From Nocardia xishanensis NBRC 101358 (GTDB lineage Bacteria > Actinomycetota > Actinomycetes > Mycobacteriales > Mycobacteriaceae), in contig NZ_BDCF01000001.1 of the NCBI RefSeq assembly GCF_001613365.1, positions 62,001-126,000 on the forward strand: a stretch of DNA of 64,000 bases. Direction: 5' to 3'. The notes under the pieces are model-generated. The model was not told where the DNA came from. It did no database searches and was given only the letters and a program-made list of their open reading frames with translations. A program made the position numbers and the translations under genes. Shown piece by piece: positions 40,599-50,266 of the stretch (position 1 is the first letter of the stretch; each line of letters opens with the position of its first letter).

Positions 40599-41515
40599 TG
40601 TCGCAGCGCGAGCTCGTCGTCCTCGGCACCGCCAGCCAGGTGCCGACCAAGCAGCGCAACCACAACGGCTATCTGCTGCGGTGGGGCGCCGAGGGAGTGC
40701 TGTTCGATCCCGGCGAGGGCACCCAGCGCCAGATGGCGTTCGCGGGATTGGCGGCGGGCGACATCACGCGGATCGCGGTGACGCACTTCCACGGCGATCA
40801 CTGCCTCGGGCTGCCCGGCATCGTGCAGCGGATCAACCTGGATCGGGTCGCGCACCCGGTGGACGTGTACTACCCCGCTTCCGGCGAGGCGTATTTCGAG
40901 CGGTTGTGCAATGCCACGGCGTTCTACCGGACCGTCGAGCTGCGGGCGCGGCCGATCGCGGGGCCCGGTGCGTTGCCCGCGCCGGACGCGCCCTTCGGCA
41001 TCGAAGCGGTGCCGCTGTCGCATCCGGTCGAGGCCTTCGGCTACCGGCTGACCGAGCCCGCCGGGCATCGGATGCTGCCGGACCGGTTACGCGCCCGCGG
41101 CGTGCTCGGCCCGGACATCGGCCGCCTGCAACACGAGGGCGTTCTCCAGATCGACGGCGGCACTGTCACGCTGGCCGAGGTCAGCGAGCCGAGACCTGGG
41201 CAGAGCTTCGCCTTCGTCATGGACACCCGCCTGTGTGAGGGTGTCTCCCAATTGGCTTCCGGCGTAGACGTTCTAGTCATCGAGGCGACCTTCCTCGACG
41301 CCGACGCCCACCTCGCCGAGGAATACGGCCACCTCACCGCGGGCCAAGCGGCGCGCGTCGCCGCCGAAGCCGGCGTGCACACCCTCGTCCTCACCCACTT
41401 CTCCCAGCGCTACCGCACCCTGGACGGCCACCGCGCCGAAGCCGAGAAGTACTTCACCGGCGATCTGGTCATCGCCGAAGACCTGGCCCGCATCCCGTTT
41501 CCGCCGCACCGCTAA
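40598..41515 (+). CDS. rnz: Ribonuclease Z (tRNA 3' endonuclease)
   Basis: The 305-residue metallo-beta-lactamase-fold enzyme trims tRNA 3' ends. It has [20 protein letters not shown], the zinc motif [23 protein letters not shown] and [11 protein letters not shown]. These match RNase Z rather than other members of the fold. The ATG at 40598 overlaps the egtE stop, so expression is coupled to an antioxidant gene. The stop overlaps the end of a convergent nuclease remnant by 4 bp. Confidence 0.93.
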   Translation: MSQRELVVLGTASQVPTKQRNHNGYLLRWGAEGVLFDPGEGTQRQMAFAGLAAGDITRIAVTHFHGDHCLGLPGIVQRINLDRVAHPVDVYYPASGEAYFERLCNATAFYRTVELRARPIAGPGALPAPDAPFGIEAVPLSHPVEAFGYRLTEPAGHRMLPDRLRARGVLGPDIGRLQHEGVLQIDGGTVTLAEVSEPRPGQSFAFVMDTRLCEGVSQLASGVDVLVIEATFLDADAHLAEEYGHLTAGQAARVAAEAGVHTLVLTHFSQRYRTLDGHRAEAEKYFTGDLVIAEDLARIPFPPHR

Positions 41516-41797
41516 TCGCGGAACAGATCGTCGGCGTCCTCGACAACCGCCGCCCGCCGCAGCCATGCGGACAACTGCTCGGTCTCGGCGCAAGCCGAGA
41601 TACGATCGCGGACATCGTGCGGCACCGGGATCGCCCGCATGTTCAGCACGACGAACACCGAGTCTCTGATCGCGTCCCGTTTGCCCTGTCGTATGCCCGC
41701 CCTCTCGCCGTCGGCGAAGTAGCCCCGAGCGAAGTCGCTCTGGTACTCGTATGGACGCATGCCGACACGCATCATCAAGGTCTCCCCACACCGTAGT
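41512..41797 (-). pseudogene. Decayed 3' copy of the adjacent Rpn-like nuclease gene
   Basis: The visible codons read PYEYQSDFARGYFADGERAG, then NMRAIPVPHDVRDRISACAE and a matching C-terminus, closely parallel to the last third of the gene at 41872. Upstream, GTGTGGGGAGACCTTG corresponds to the intact copy's VWETL codons with one extra G, so a frameshift lies at about 41790. Nothing before that matches. The first two thirds of the gene are gone, so this is the remnant of a tandem duplication. Confidence 0.75.
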
Positions 41798-41871
41798 TGA
41801 CACCTGAAAGAGCAATGACCTTGTAACCAGCGGAGCCGAAGTGCACCGCCGCCCGCTCCGATGACTCGGCG

Positions 41872-42777
41872 CTACTCCTCGAAGAGTTCCTCGGCCGACG
41901 CGACCGTGACCGCACTGCGCACCCACTGCGTCAGCAGCTCGATGTCAGTGCACTCCGTGATGCGATCGCGGACCTCATCGGACACCGTGATGCCACGTGC
42001 CTCCAGCACCGTCAGCAGGGCACGAACTTCGCCCTCCGCTTCGCCCTTCTTGTGCCCTTCCGCTTCGCCCCTCTGCTTGCCCTGGGCGAAATACCGACGG
42101 GCAAAGTCACTTTGGTACTCGTAATTGCGGAGCGTGGCAGTCATCAGCGTCTCCCAAACGGATCGGGCGGCTTGCGGCAGCCTCGTCAGGATGAAGTCAT
42201 AGTACAGGTCGGCCCGGTCCTTATCGAAGGTCTCGAGCGCCGCGAGGGCGGCCGCGAACACCTTCGAGTTGTCCGGGTGCGTGTGGTGCGACGCAGCGGA
42301 CAGCACCGCGAGTTCCGGCAGCGTGTTGGCGGTTTCCAGGTCGGTGACCACCGGGACGGAAGACGGATCGAGCACCAGCGGCACCAGCCTGGCATAGGGG
42401 TGGCCGTACCCGAAATCGATCGGCTTCGCCGCCCACCGCGAGGTCCGGTCGTCGGGGCACAGCACCAGCAGCACGGTCGGGCACTTCCACCGCGCTCGCA
42501 GTGCGGCGACGTACACCGGCCATGACCATCGCTTGTCCGGATCAGGGCGTAGCTGGACCTCGACGACCACCGCCAGCACCGGCCCTGCCGCGGCATGCAG
42601 CACCGCTACCGAATCCGCGTGGTATTCCGTCGGAGCCAGGATCGGCAGGTCACCGGACAGGTTCTCGATCTTGTCGAACTCGGGCAGCTGCCAGCCGAGC
42701 GCTGCCAGCAACGGCGGGATCATGTCCGGTCGAGCCCGGAACATATCGATGATCAGCTCATGCTGCTGCGATGGCAT
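41872..42777 (-). CDS. Rpn-like PD-(D/E)XK nuclease/transposase-family protein
   Basis: The 301-residue protein begins MPSQQHELIIDMFRARPDMI and has the nuclease-like core TEYHADSVAVL and VLAVVVEVQLRPDPDKRWSW, giving a D...ExQ pattern like Rpn/PD-(D/E)XK proteins. The C-terminal third has NYEYQSDFARRYFAQGKQRGEAEGHKKGEAEG. Related genes are abundant in actinomycetes and are linked to recombination-promoting nucleases; the function is unproven. I prefer the ATG at 42777; a GTG at 42786 is also possible. A decayed 3' copy lies directly downstream. Confidence 0.72.
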   Translation of the reverse strand: MPSQQHELIIDMFRARPDMIPPLLAALGWQLPEFDKIENLSGDLPILAPTEYHADSVAVLHAAAGPVLAVVVEVQLRPDPDKRWSWPVYVAALRARWKCPTVLLVLCPDDRTSRWAAKPIDFGYGHPYARLVPLVLDPSSVPVVTDLETANTLPELAVLSAASHHTHPDNSKVFAAALAALETFDKDRADLYYDFILTRLPQAARSVWETLMTATLRNYEYQSDFARRYFAQGKQRGEAEGHKKGEAEGEVRALLTVLEARGITVSDEVRDRITECTDIELLTQWVRSAVTVASAEELFEE

Positions 42778-42862
42778 GCGCGGCACAGTACCGGTCGGCG
42801 CCGACGGAACCGATCACCGTCGGCGTGCCGTTCCGCGACGCGCCGTACCAGCGGAAAGTTGT

Positions 42863-43426
42863 TCAGGCGAGGTGTAATTCGAGGATTTCCTCGACCAGTT
42901 CCGAGTCGTCGGCGGTGGGGGCGACGAGGGCGAGGCTGCGGTTGGCGCGAAGGGTGGCCAAGCCGTGCAGGGCGGTCCAGAGGACGAGGGCGCGATCGGG
43001 GGCGGCGGGGCGGGCCTGGCGGACGAGATCTGCGAAGCGGTCGAAGATCGGGAGTGTGGTCACGCGCAGGTTCTCCCCGGAACCCTCGAGCAGATCGTGC
43101 CGGAACATCAGGGTGAACATCTGCGGACGGGTGGCGGCGAAGCCGACGTACTCGACGGCCATGCGGCGCAGCCGGCCTCGCGTCGGAGCGCCCGCGTCAT
43201 CGGACGCGGCGAAACGCTCGGCGAGGTCGGCGAACCCTCTTGCCGCGATGGCCGCGAGCAGCGCCTTGTGGGTGGGGAAGTGACGGCGGGGCGCGCCGTG
43301 CGAAACGCCCGCGGCGCGGGTGATGGCGCGCAACCCGAGCCGGTCCGGGCCTTCCCGTTCCAACAGATCGACCCCGACGGCGATCAGTCGTTCGCTCAGC
43401 GGTTCGTTGCCTGCCACGCGAAACAT
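42863..43426 (-). CDS. TetR regulator with WHG-type ligand domain
   Basis: The 187-residue protein has the TetR DNA-binding part LSERLIAVGVDLLEREGPDRLGLRAITRAAGVSHGAPRRHFPTHKALL. The C-terminal helical domain carries LVLWTALHGLATL, the WHG-type signature. It is transcribed away from a PlsC-like gene. Two palindromes between them are very probably its operators, so it should repress itself and the acyltransferase. Its ligand may be a lipid-related compound, but that is inference. The ATG at 43426 starts 35 bases from the first palindrome. Confidence 0.86.
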   Translation of the reverse strand: MFRVAGNEPLSERLIAVGVDLLEREGPDRLGLRAITRAAGVSHGAPRRHFPTHKALLAAIAARGFADLAERFAASDDAGAPTRGRLRRMAVEYVGFAATRPQMFTLMFRHDLLEGSGENLRVTTLPIFDRFADLVRQARPAAPDRALVLWTALHGLATLRANRSLALVAPTADDSELVEEILELHLA

Positions 43427-43461
43427 TGTGCCCCTTCACCGGACCGGCGACGGCCAGCGGG

Positions 43462-43476
43462 GTAGACAATGTCTAC
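43462..43476. promoter_or_regulatory. Palindromic operator 1 of the TetR/PlsC pair
   Basis: GTAGACAATGTCTAC is a 15-base perfect palindrome apart from its centre. Its twin lies 24 bases away centre to centre, a little over two helical turns. Confidence 0.85.
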
Positions 43477-43485
43477 GCACGGCGT

Positions 43486-43500
43486 GTAGACATTGTCTAC
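43486..43500. promoter_or_regulatory. Palindromic operator 2 of the TetR/PlsC pair
   Basis: GTAGACATTGTCTAC differs from the first copy only at the centre. It ends 23 bases before the acyltransferase start, where bound repressor would block the promoter. Confidence 0.85.
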
Positions 43501-43523
43501 ACGTTCGCCGATGGAGGGCTCCT

Positions 43524-44216
43524 TTGTGGTATCACCTGTTCAAGCACGTCTTGCTCGGTCCGCTGCTGCGAATTCTCGGCCGACCGGAGGTGGTCGGCCT
43601 CGAGCACGTGCCTCCTAGCGGGCCAGTGATCATCGCCGCCAACCATCTGGCGGTGATCGACTCGCTGTATCTGGCGCTGGTGCTACCCCGACGGGTCACC
43701 TTCCTGGCCAAGCAGGAGTACTTCACCGGCACCGGTTGGCAGGGCCGGTTCACTCGCTGGTTCTGCACGGTCGCGGGCCAGGTACCGGTCGACCGGACCG
43801 GCGGCACCGCGGCGGCGGACGCGCTCGCGGCCGCGACCAGCATTCTGGCGGATGGCGGTATCTGGGCCATCCATCCGGAGGGCACCCGCTCACCGGACGG
43901 GCGCGTCTACCGTGGCCGGACCGGGGCACTGCGGGTGGCCATCGAGACCGGGGCGCCGGTGGTGCCCGTCGTGCTGTCCGGCACCGACCGGGTCAACCCG
44001 CCGGGTAGCCGCATGTGGCGATTCGCCAAGGTGCGCATCCACTTCGGCGCGCCGCGCCACTACCCGCCCGCCGGTGCGCGCACGGACGCGCGGACCGAAA
44101 CCGACGCGCTGATGCGCGAGCTGGCACGGCGATCGGGCCGGCAGTACGTGGACTCCTACGCCGCCACCTTCTCGTCCCGCGGCACGAGTACGCAGAGGCG
44201 GCGGCGCCACACCTGA
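43524..44216 (+). CDS. PlsC-like 1-acyl-glycerol-3-phosphate acyltransferase
   Basis: The 230-residue protein has the acyltransferase motifs NHLAVIDS (HX4D), FTRWFCTVAGQVPVDR and HPEGTRSPDGR, and VPVVLSGTD. Such enzymes acylate lysophosphatidate or related lysolipids at the membrane. The TTG start at 43524 has GGAGG 7 bases upstream, and the translation LWYHLFKHVLLGPLLR suits the family. Control by the divergent TetR protein is likely. The exact acceptor is not clear from sequence. Confidence 0.88.
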   Translation: MWYHLFKHVLLGPLLRILGRPEVVGLEHVPPSGPVIIAANHLAVIDSLYLALVLPRRVTFLAKQEYFTGTGWQGRFTRWFCTVAGQVPVDRTGGTAAADALAAATSILADGGIWAIHPEGTRSPDGRVYRGRTGALRVAIETGAPVVPVVLSGTDRVNPPGSRMWRFAKVRIHFGAPRHYPPAGARTDARTETDALMRELARRSGRQYVDSYAATFSSRGTSTQRRRRHT

Positions 44217-44365
44217 TCAGGGAGAAACCGAAGCGACGGCCCGAGCGCAACGAATACCGCGCCGCACGCGTCTCGGTCGCGGCAGGGGGTTAACGTCGCG
44301 GCGTTCTCGCGGGATAGTGGGAAGAGGCCGGGTGCTCGGTCCATCGTGTGACGAGGAGTCCGACA

Positions 44366-46012
44366 GTGAGCAGGTTCACCGACGAGATGTACGCGACGGC
44401 GCGGTCCACCAGCCACGGGCTGGTAACCGGGGAGCCGGACGCGCCCCTGCGGCAGTCCTGGGGCGAGATCCACCGGACGGCGCGCCGGATGGCGGGCGGA
44501 CTCGCGGCAGCGGGCATCGACCACGGCCACGCGGTCGGCGTGCTCGCGGGCATGCCGGTCGACATCGCGCCTGCCTGCCAAGCGATCTGGATGCGCGGCG
44601 CGTCGATCACGATGCTGCATCAGCCGACCCCGCGCACCGACCTGGCGGTGTGGGCTCGCGACACGGAGACCGTGCTCGGCATGATCGAAGCGCGGGCGGT
44701 GGTCCTCGGCGCGCCGTTCGAGGCGGCGGAACCGCTGCTGCGCGAGCGCGGCATCACCGTGGTCCGGATCGACCAGCTGCCGGAGGGCCCCGACACCGAT
44801 CCCGTGCCGACCACCGAATCCGATGTCGCCCTGTTGCAATTGACCTCAGGCTCCACGGGATCGCCCAAGGCGGTGCAGATCACGCACGAGAACTTCTACG
44901 TCAACGCCTACGCGATGTTCGATCGGGTGAAATTCCAGCTCGACAACGACGTGATGATCAGCTGGCTGCCGCTCTTCCACGACATGGGCATGGTCGGATT
45001 CCTCAGCGTTCCCATGCAATTCGGCGCCGAGGTAGTGTGCGTGACACCGCTGGACTTCCTGATGCGGCCGGTACTGTGGGCCGAACTGATCGACAAGTAC
45101 CGCGGAACGGTCACGGCGGCACCGAATTTCGCGTACTCCTTGCTGGCACGCAGGCTGAAGCAGGCCGAGGAAGGCTCGCTCGACCTGAGCAGCGTCCGCT
45201 ACATGTGGAACGGCGCCGAGCCGGTGGACCCCGACACCATGGACGCCCTCGCCGAGGCCGGAAAACGCTTCGGGCTCAATCCGATGGCGCTCACTCCGGT
45301 GTACGGGATGGCCGAGACCACGCTCGCGGTTTCCGTCCCCGACGCGGGCCACGGACAGGTACTCGATGTCATCGACGCCGACCTGCTCGAGGCGCTCGGC
45401 AAAGCGGTTCCGGTGCCGGAACAGCATGTCGCCCACACCAACGTGCGCCGCCTGCCGACGCTCGGCTACCTGGTCGATCAACTGGAGGGCCGCGTCGTCG
45501 ATTCCGAACGGGAACCGCTGCCGACACGTTCCGTCGGCGTCATCGAATTGCGCGGGCCCGCGGTGACTTCCGGCTATGTGACGGTCGACGGATTCCGCCC
45601 GGCCCAGGACGAGGATGGCTGGCTCGACACCGGCGATATCGGCTACTTCACCGACGAGGGTCTGGTTGTGGTCTGCGGCCGCATCAAGGACGTCATCATC
45701 ATGGGCGGCCGGAACATCTTCCCGACCGACATCGAGCGGGCCGCCATGCGCGTGTCCGGCGTGCGTCCCGGCAACGCGGTCGCGGTCCGGCTGGACGCGG
45801 GACAGAAGCGCGAAAGCTTCGCGGTGGTGGTGGAATCGAACGACCATCAGAACCATGACGAGGTCAAGCGCATCGAGCGCGAGATCGTGCACGCCGTATT
45901 CTCCGAGGTCGGCGTCCGTCCCCGCACGGTGGCCGTGCTCGGCCCGGGCGCACTGCCCAAGACCTCGTCGGGGAAGCTGCGCCGCTCCGCTACGGCGATC
46001 CACTTGCACTGA
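44366..46012 (+). CDS. Fatty-acyl-AMP ligase-like enzyme (Pks16/Rv1013-like)
   Basis: The 548-residue adenylate-forming enzyme has [21 protein letters not shown] (A3), [10 protein letters not shown] (A5), [11 protein letters not shown] (A7), [20 protein letters not shown] (A8) and [11 protein letters not shown] (A10, with Lys). It sits at the Pks16 (Rv1013) position next to pth and rplY. Pks16 is a ligase despite its name. The natural acyl substrate and acceptor are unknown to me. The GTG at 44366 has GAGGAG 7 bases upstream; an earlier ATG at 44348 is in frame. It is convergent with pth. Confidence 0.88.
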   Translation: MSRFTDEMYATARSTSHGLVTGEPDAPLRQSWGEIHRTARRMAGGLAAAGIDHGHAVGVLAGMPVDIAPACQAIWMRGASITMLHQPTPRTDLAVWARDTETVLGMIEARAVVLGAPFEAAEPLLRERGITVVRIDQLPEGPDTDPVPTTESDVALLQLTSGSTGSPKAVQITHENFYVNAYAMFDRVKFQLDNDVMISWLPLFHDMGMVGFLSVPMQFGAEVVCVTPLDFLMRPVLWAELIDKYRGTVTAAPNFAYSLLARRLKQAEEGSLDLSSVRYMWNGAEPVDPDTMDALAEAGKRFGLNPMALTPVYGMAETTLAVSVPDAGHGQVLDVIDADLLEALGKAVPVPEQHVAHTNVRRLPTLGYLVDQLEGRVVDSEREPLPTRSVGVIELRGPAVTSGYVTVDGFRPAQDEDGWLDTGDIGYFTDEGLVVVCGRIKDVIIMGGRNIFPTDIERAAMRVSGVRPGNAVAVRLDAGQKRESFAVVVESNDHQNHDEVKRIEREIVHAVFSEVGVRPRTVAVLGPGALPKTSSGKLRRSATAIHLH

Positions 46013-46063
46013 CGGGCAAAGGAATTCGCCGGTCCGCGGCTGAGCGCGACGCGACCGCTCGAT

Positions 46064-46645
46064 TCAGTGCAACTGATTCTGCGCGGTTTCCAGCCCGACG
46101 CGCAGCAGCAGTTCCACCGCGTCGGCGGCCTGCTCGACGATCACAGGAACTTCCTTGCGCTCCGGCGTCGAGAACGGCTTGAGCACGAAATCGGCGGGGT
46201 CCTGCCTGCCGGGCGGACGGCCGATCCCGATCCTGGTGCGCACGTAATCCTTGGTGGTCAGCGCGCTGGAGATGGACCGAAGCCCGTTGTGGCCGCCTTC
46301 ACCGCCGCCGCGCTTGAGCTTGACCGCACCGAAGGGCAGGTCGAGTTCGTCGTGCACGACGATCACCTCGGTGGGCGGCACCGAGAAGAACCGGGCGAGC
46401 GCGGCCACCGGCCTTCCGGAGAGATTCATGTAGGACCGCGGCTTGGCGAGCAGGACCTGGCGGCCGTCGAGGCGGGCCTGCAGCAGGTCGGCGCCGGACT
46501 TCTTGTGCACGGCGAAACGGCCGCCGACGCGCTCGGCGAGCACGTCGGCGACCAGAAAACCGACATTGTGCCGGGTGCGCTCGTATTCCGGACCTGGGTT
46601 GCCAAGTCCGACAACGAGCACGGGCCCGGTCGTGGATTCGGTCAT
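46064..46645 (-). CDS. pth: Peptidyl-tRNA hydrolase
   Basis: The 193-residue enzyme recycles peptidyl-tRNA. It starts [22 protein letters not shown] (catalytic His in RHN), has [14 protein letters not shown] and the signature [29 protein letters not shown]. The catalytic Asp is in HDELD. The ATG at 46645 is 24 bases after the rplY stop, and the two form a small conserved operon. Motifs and length are normal. Confidence 0.96.
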   Translation of the reverse strand: MTESTTGPVLVVGLGNPGPEYERTRHNVGFLVADVLAERVGGRFAVHKKSGADLLQARLDGRQVLLAKPRSYMNLSGRPVAALARFFSVPPTEVIVVHDELDLPFGAVKLKRGGGEGGHNGLRSISSALTTKDYVRTRIGIGRPPGRQDPADFVLKPFSTPERKEVPVIVEQAADAVELLLRVGLETAQNQLH

Positions 46646-46668
46646 CGACGAACGGTTCCGGGCGTCCT

Positions 46669-47265
46669 TTACTCGGCGCTCTCGGCCTCGGCCGCACCCT
46701 CGGCGGCCTCCGCCTCGGCGGCGGGCGCGGCGATGACGTTGACGACCAGGGTCTCGGCGTCGGCGGCCAGGGCGACGCCGGACGGCAGCTGGATCTCGCC
46801 CGCGGTGATCTGGGTGCCCGGCTCGACACCCTCGACGGAGACCTCGATGGTCTCGGGCAGGTTCAGCGCCTCGGCCTCGATGGAGATGGTGGTGGCTTCC
46901 TGGGTGACCAGGGTGCCCGCGGCGGCGTCACCGGTGATGGTGACGGTGACATCGGCGGTGACCTTCTCGCCACGCTTGACGATGAGCAGGTCGGCGTGCT
47001 CGATGTAGCGGCGAATCGGGTGCACCACAACGGATTTGGTCAGCGCCAGCTGCTTCTTGCCGTCGATGACGAGGTTCAGCACCGCGTTGGTGCCGTGCTC
47101 GCGCAGGATGGCGGCGAAGGCCTGGGCGTTGAGTGCGAGGTGCTGCGGGTCGGCCTGGTGGCCGTACAGCACGGCGGGGACGTTGCCCGCGCGACGGGTG
47201 CGACGCGCGGCTCCCTTGCCGAACTCGGTGCGTACGGCGGCTTCGAGAAGGTTGACGTCGGACAT
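46669..47265 (-). CDS. rplY: 50S ribosomal protein L25/general stress protein Ctc
   Basis: The 198-residue protein has an L25 domain binding 5S rRNA ([22 protein letters not shown]) and a C-terminal TL5/Ctc beta domain ([20 protein letters not shown]). The last 25 residues are Ala/Glu-rich. It is the long CTC form, common in actinobacteria and often stress-induced. The ATG at 47265 has AGGAG upstream. pth follows directly. Confidence 0.95.
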   Translation of the reverse strand: MSDVNLLEAAVRTEFGKGAARRTRRAGNVPAVLYGHQADPQHLALNAQAFAAILREHGTNAVLNLVIDGKKQLALTKSVVVHPIRRYIEHADLLIVKRGEKVTADVTVTITGDAAAGTLVTQEATTISIEAEALNLPETIEVSVEGVEPGTQITAGEIQLPSGVALAADAETLVVNVIAAPAAEAEAAEGAAEAESAE

Positions 47266-47573
47266 GACTGGATCTACTCCTACGGCTCTTCCGGGCTGTC
47301 AAAGGTGCCCGCCAGGGAGGGTGGCGCCCTGGGCTGGGTTCTGGTCTACTCGTCGGGGCGAAGACCGAACGAGGACGGCCGGAAGCCGCGCCGCGTCGAT
47401 CACGGTGTCGCAAAAACGTCTGCGGACACCCTCGCCGAGACAACCCGAACACCATACCCCAGGCCACACGCGGCTTATGAATCGGGTGGTCAGACGCGGT
47501 TCGGCGGCGCGCAACCCCGGTCGCGTAATCTGGACAGGTTGTTCGTTCGCTCGCCTGCGAAAGGTTGCTCACG
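47266..47573. other. Divergent promoter region between rplY and prfC
   Basis: These 308 bases hold no gene. On the rplY side, a GC-rich inverted repeat (CCAGGGCGCC and GGCG..CCTGG, about 47310-47335) could fold in the rplY leader. I cannot assign promoters with confidence. Confidence 0.45.
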
Positions 47574-49217
47574 TTGACCGCCCCTGAGGACGTCGTCGCG
47601 CCCACCCCGCGCGGACTGCCCGCCGAGGTCGCCCGGCGCCGCACTTTCGCAGTGATCTCCCATCCGGACGCGGGCAAGTCGACGCTCACCGAGGCGCTGG
47701 CGCTGCACGCGCGGATGATCTCCGAGGCGGGCGCGATCCACGGCAAGGCGGGCCGCAAGTCGACGGTCTCCGACTGGATGGAGATGGAGAAGGCGCGCGG
47801 CATCTCGGTCAGCTCCACCGCGTTGCAGTTCAACTACCGCGCCGCGGGCTCCGAGGTCGACAGCGTCATCAACCTGGTCGACACCCCGGGTCACTCGGAT
47901 TTCTCCGAGGACACCTACCGGGTGCTCACCGCGGTGGACGCGGCCGTGATGCTCATCGACGCCGCGAAGGGTCTGGAGCCGCAGACGCTGAAGCTGTTCC
48001 AGGTCTGCCGCCACCGCGGCATCCCCGTGATCACCGTGATCAACAAGTGGGACCGGCCTGGCCGCGCGCCGCTCGAGCTGCTCGACGAGATCGAGGAGCG
48101 GATCGGCCTCACCCCGACACCGCTGTTCCTTCCGGTCGGTATCGCGGGCGATTTCCGCGGTCTGCTGCGCCGGGGCACCGACGGTGAGGCGCTCGAATAC
48201 ATCCACTTCACCCGCACCGCGGGCGGCGCGACGATCGCGCCGGAAGAATCGATCACCCCCGAATCCGCCGAGGTGCGCGAGGGCGAGGCCTGGACCACCG
48301 CCGTCGAGGAGAGCGAACTGCTCTCGGCCACCGGGCAGGACCACGACCAGGAGCTGTTCCTCGCGGGACAGACCTCGCCGGTCATCTACGCCTCCGCGAT
48401 GCTGAACTTCGGTGTTCGCCAGCTGCTGGAGACACTGGTGGCGCTGGCTCCCGCGCCCGGCGCGCGCAAGGCCGTCGACGGCACGCCGCGCAACACCACC
48501 GATCCGTTCAGTGCGGTGGTGTTCAAGGTGCAGGCCGGTATGGACACCGCGCACCGCGACCGGCTGGCCTTCATGCGGATCGTGTCCGGCGAGTTCGAGC
48601 GCGGCATGGTGGTGACGCACGCGCAGACCGGACGTCCGTTCGCCACCAAGTACGCGCTGACCGTGTTCGGCCGGGAACGCGCCACCGTCGACACCGCCTA
48701 CCCGGGCGACGTGGTCGGCCTGGTGAACGCGACCGCGCTGGCGCCGGGCCACACGCTGTTCGTGGACAAGAAGGTGGAGTTCCCGCCGATCCCGTCCTTC
48801 GCGCCGGAGCACTTCGCGCTGCTGCGCGCGCGGACGGCGGGCAAGTACAAGCAGTTCCGCAAGGCCATCGACCAGCTCGATTCCGAGGGCGTGGTCCAGG
48901 TGCTGCGCAACGACGTCCGCGGCGACGCCGCACCGGTGCTCGCCGCCGTCGGCCCGATGCAGTTCGAGGTGGTCACCGCGCGCATGCTGGCGGAGTTCAA
49001 CGTCGAGACCACCATGGAACACCTCGGCTACTCGCTGGCCAGGCGCACCGACGCCGCTTCGGCGGACGAACTCGGCCGCCAGCGCGGCGTGGAGGTGTTC
49101 ACCCGCAGCGACGGCGCGCTACTCGCGCTCTTCAGCGACAAGTGGCGGTTGCAGTACATCGAGAAGGAACATCCGAAGCTGACGCTCGAACCGCTGGTCG
49201 CCGCCGCCGACAACTGA
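47574..49217 (+). CDS. prfC: Peptide chain release factor 3
   Basis: RF3 is a GTPase that ejects RF1/RF2 from the ribosome after termination. The 547-residue protein has ISHPDAGKSTLTEALALHARM (P-loop), MEKARGISVSSTALQFNY (switch I), LVDTPGHSDFSEDTYR and VINKWDRPGRAPLELLDEI. The C-terminal domain is complete. I chose the TTG at 47574, with AAAGG 9 bases upstream; the TTG at 47565 is another option. It is divergent from rplY. Many actinobacteria carry RF3 elsewhere or lack it, so this position is worth noting. Confidence 0.93.
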   Translation: MTAPEDVVAPTPRGLPAEVARRRTFAVISHPDAGKSTLTEALALHARMISEAGAIHGKAGRKSTVSDWMEMEKARGISVSSTALQFNYRAAGSEVDSVINLVDTPGHSDFSEDTYRVLTAVDAAVMLIDAAKGLEPQTLKLFQVCRHRGIPVITVINKWDRPGRAPLELLDEIEERIGLTPTPLFLPVGIAGDFRGLLRRGTDGEALEYIHFTRTAGGATIAPEESITPESAEVREGEAWTTAVEESELLSATGQDHDQELFLAGQTSPVIYASAMLNFGVRQLLETLVALAPAPGARKAVDGTPRNTTDPFSAVVFKVQAGMDTAHRDRLAFMRIVSGEFERGMVVTHAQTGRPFATKYALTVFGRERATVDTAYPGDVVGLVNATALAPGHTLFVDKKVEFPPIPSFAPEHFALLRARTAGKYKQFRKAIDQLDSEGVVQVLRNDVRGDAAPVLAAVGPMQFEVVTARMLAEFNVETTMEHLGYSLARRTDAASADELGRQRGVEVFTRSDGALLALFSDKWRLQYIEKEHPKLTLEPLVAAADN

Positions 49218-49309
49218 CCGCAACGACCGGCTGAGCCGCGCATCAATACCGGTGTAGCGCAGGCAATTTCGTGGCGGCCGCAGCAGAATCGGCGATCCGG
49301 GCGGGTATC

Positions 49310-50266
49310 TCAGGTGAACAGTTCGGCGGGCAGGCCGAAGGTGCGGAAGAGCTCGGGATCCAGGAACGAGACCACTTCCGTGATGTGCCCGTCGCGCACC
49401 CCGACCACGTCCAACGCCATCGCCGCGAAGACTCCGCGCTCCTCGTTCCAGAGATAGGTTCCGAAAGCGGGCCGGCCGTTGGCCGAGGTGAGCAGGAAGC
49501 GCCTGCAATAGCGCAGCGGACCGTCGAGCAGGAACTCGCGAATGGCGGAACGACCCGCGTACCACTCGGGCAGCGGCGGCATCGAGTACGTCGCGTCCGC
49601 GCTGAGCAAGGCGACGATCGCGGATACGTCGCCCACCTCCCACGCGTCCGCGTACTGCCGGGCGAGATCGCGGATCTCGTCGTCGGCCATGGGGTGCGAC
49701 GCGCGCTGGGATCGTGGCAGCCGCGACTCGACCCCGGCCCGCCCGCGCCGCAAAGCGCTGTCGGCCGCGGCCACGCTGATCTCCAGCAGTTCGGCGGTCT
49801 CGCGGGCCGAGAAACCAAGGACGTCGCGCAATACCAGCGCGGCGCGCTGCAAGCCGGGCAGATATTGCAGTGCGGCGACGAACGTCAGCTCCACCGCCTC
49901 GCGCGCCTGATACTTGGCGTCGGGGGCCATGCCGCGTACCTCGGCGTCGGGATAGGGATCCAGCCAGGCGATATCGGTCAGCGCCGCGCCGGGACTCAAA
50001 TTCACCGGCAGTTCGCGGCGGCGGCGGGTTTCCAGCAGGGTCAGGCAACGGCTGGTCGCGATCCGGTAGACCCAGAGCCGCAGTCCGAAGCGCTCGGTCA
50101 GCTTGTCGAAGTCGCGCCGAGCCCGCACCAGCGACTCCCGCACCGCGTCGTCGGCCTCGCGCACCGAACCGAGCATCCGGTAGCAGTGCAGGTGCAGTTC
50201 CGCGCGGAACGGGGCGACCATGCGTTCGAACTCCGGATCGGTCACCCGCGCCGGCTGCGCGGTCAT
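49310..50266 (-). CDS. SigG-like ECF sigma factor with C-terminal SnoaL-like domain
   Basis: The 318-residue protein has sigma region 2 (ELHLHCYRMLGSVREADDAVRESLVRARRDFDKL) and region 4 (LTFVAALQYLPGLQRAALVLRDVLGFSARETAELLEIS). It also has an NTF2/SnoaL-like domain from about 195 (ARQYADAWEVGDVSAIVALLSADATYSMPPLPEWY). This architecture fits the SigG/TIGR02960 group, in which the C-terminal domain may act as a built-in regulator. No anti-sigma gene is next to it. The ATG at 50266 overlaps the stop of a separate NTF2-like gene (ATGA), so the two are coupled. Confidence 0.85.
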   Translation of the reverse strand: MTAQPARVTDPEFERMVAPFRAELHLHCYRMLGSVREADDAVRESLVRARRDFDKLTERFGLRLWVYRIATSRCLTLLETRRRRELPVNLSPGAALTDIAWLDPYPDAEVRGMAPDAKYQAREAVELTFVAALQYLPGLQRAALVLRDVLGFSARETAELLEISVAAADSALRRGRAGVESRLPRSQRASHPMADDEIRDLARQYADAWEVGDVSAIVALLSADATYSMPPLPEWYAGRSAIREFLLDGPLRYCRRFLLTSANGRPAFGTYLWNEERGVFAAMALDVVGVRDGHITEVVSFLDPELFRTFGLPAELFT

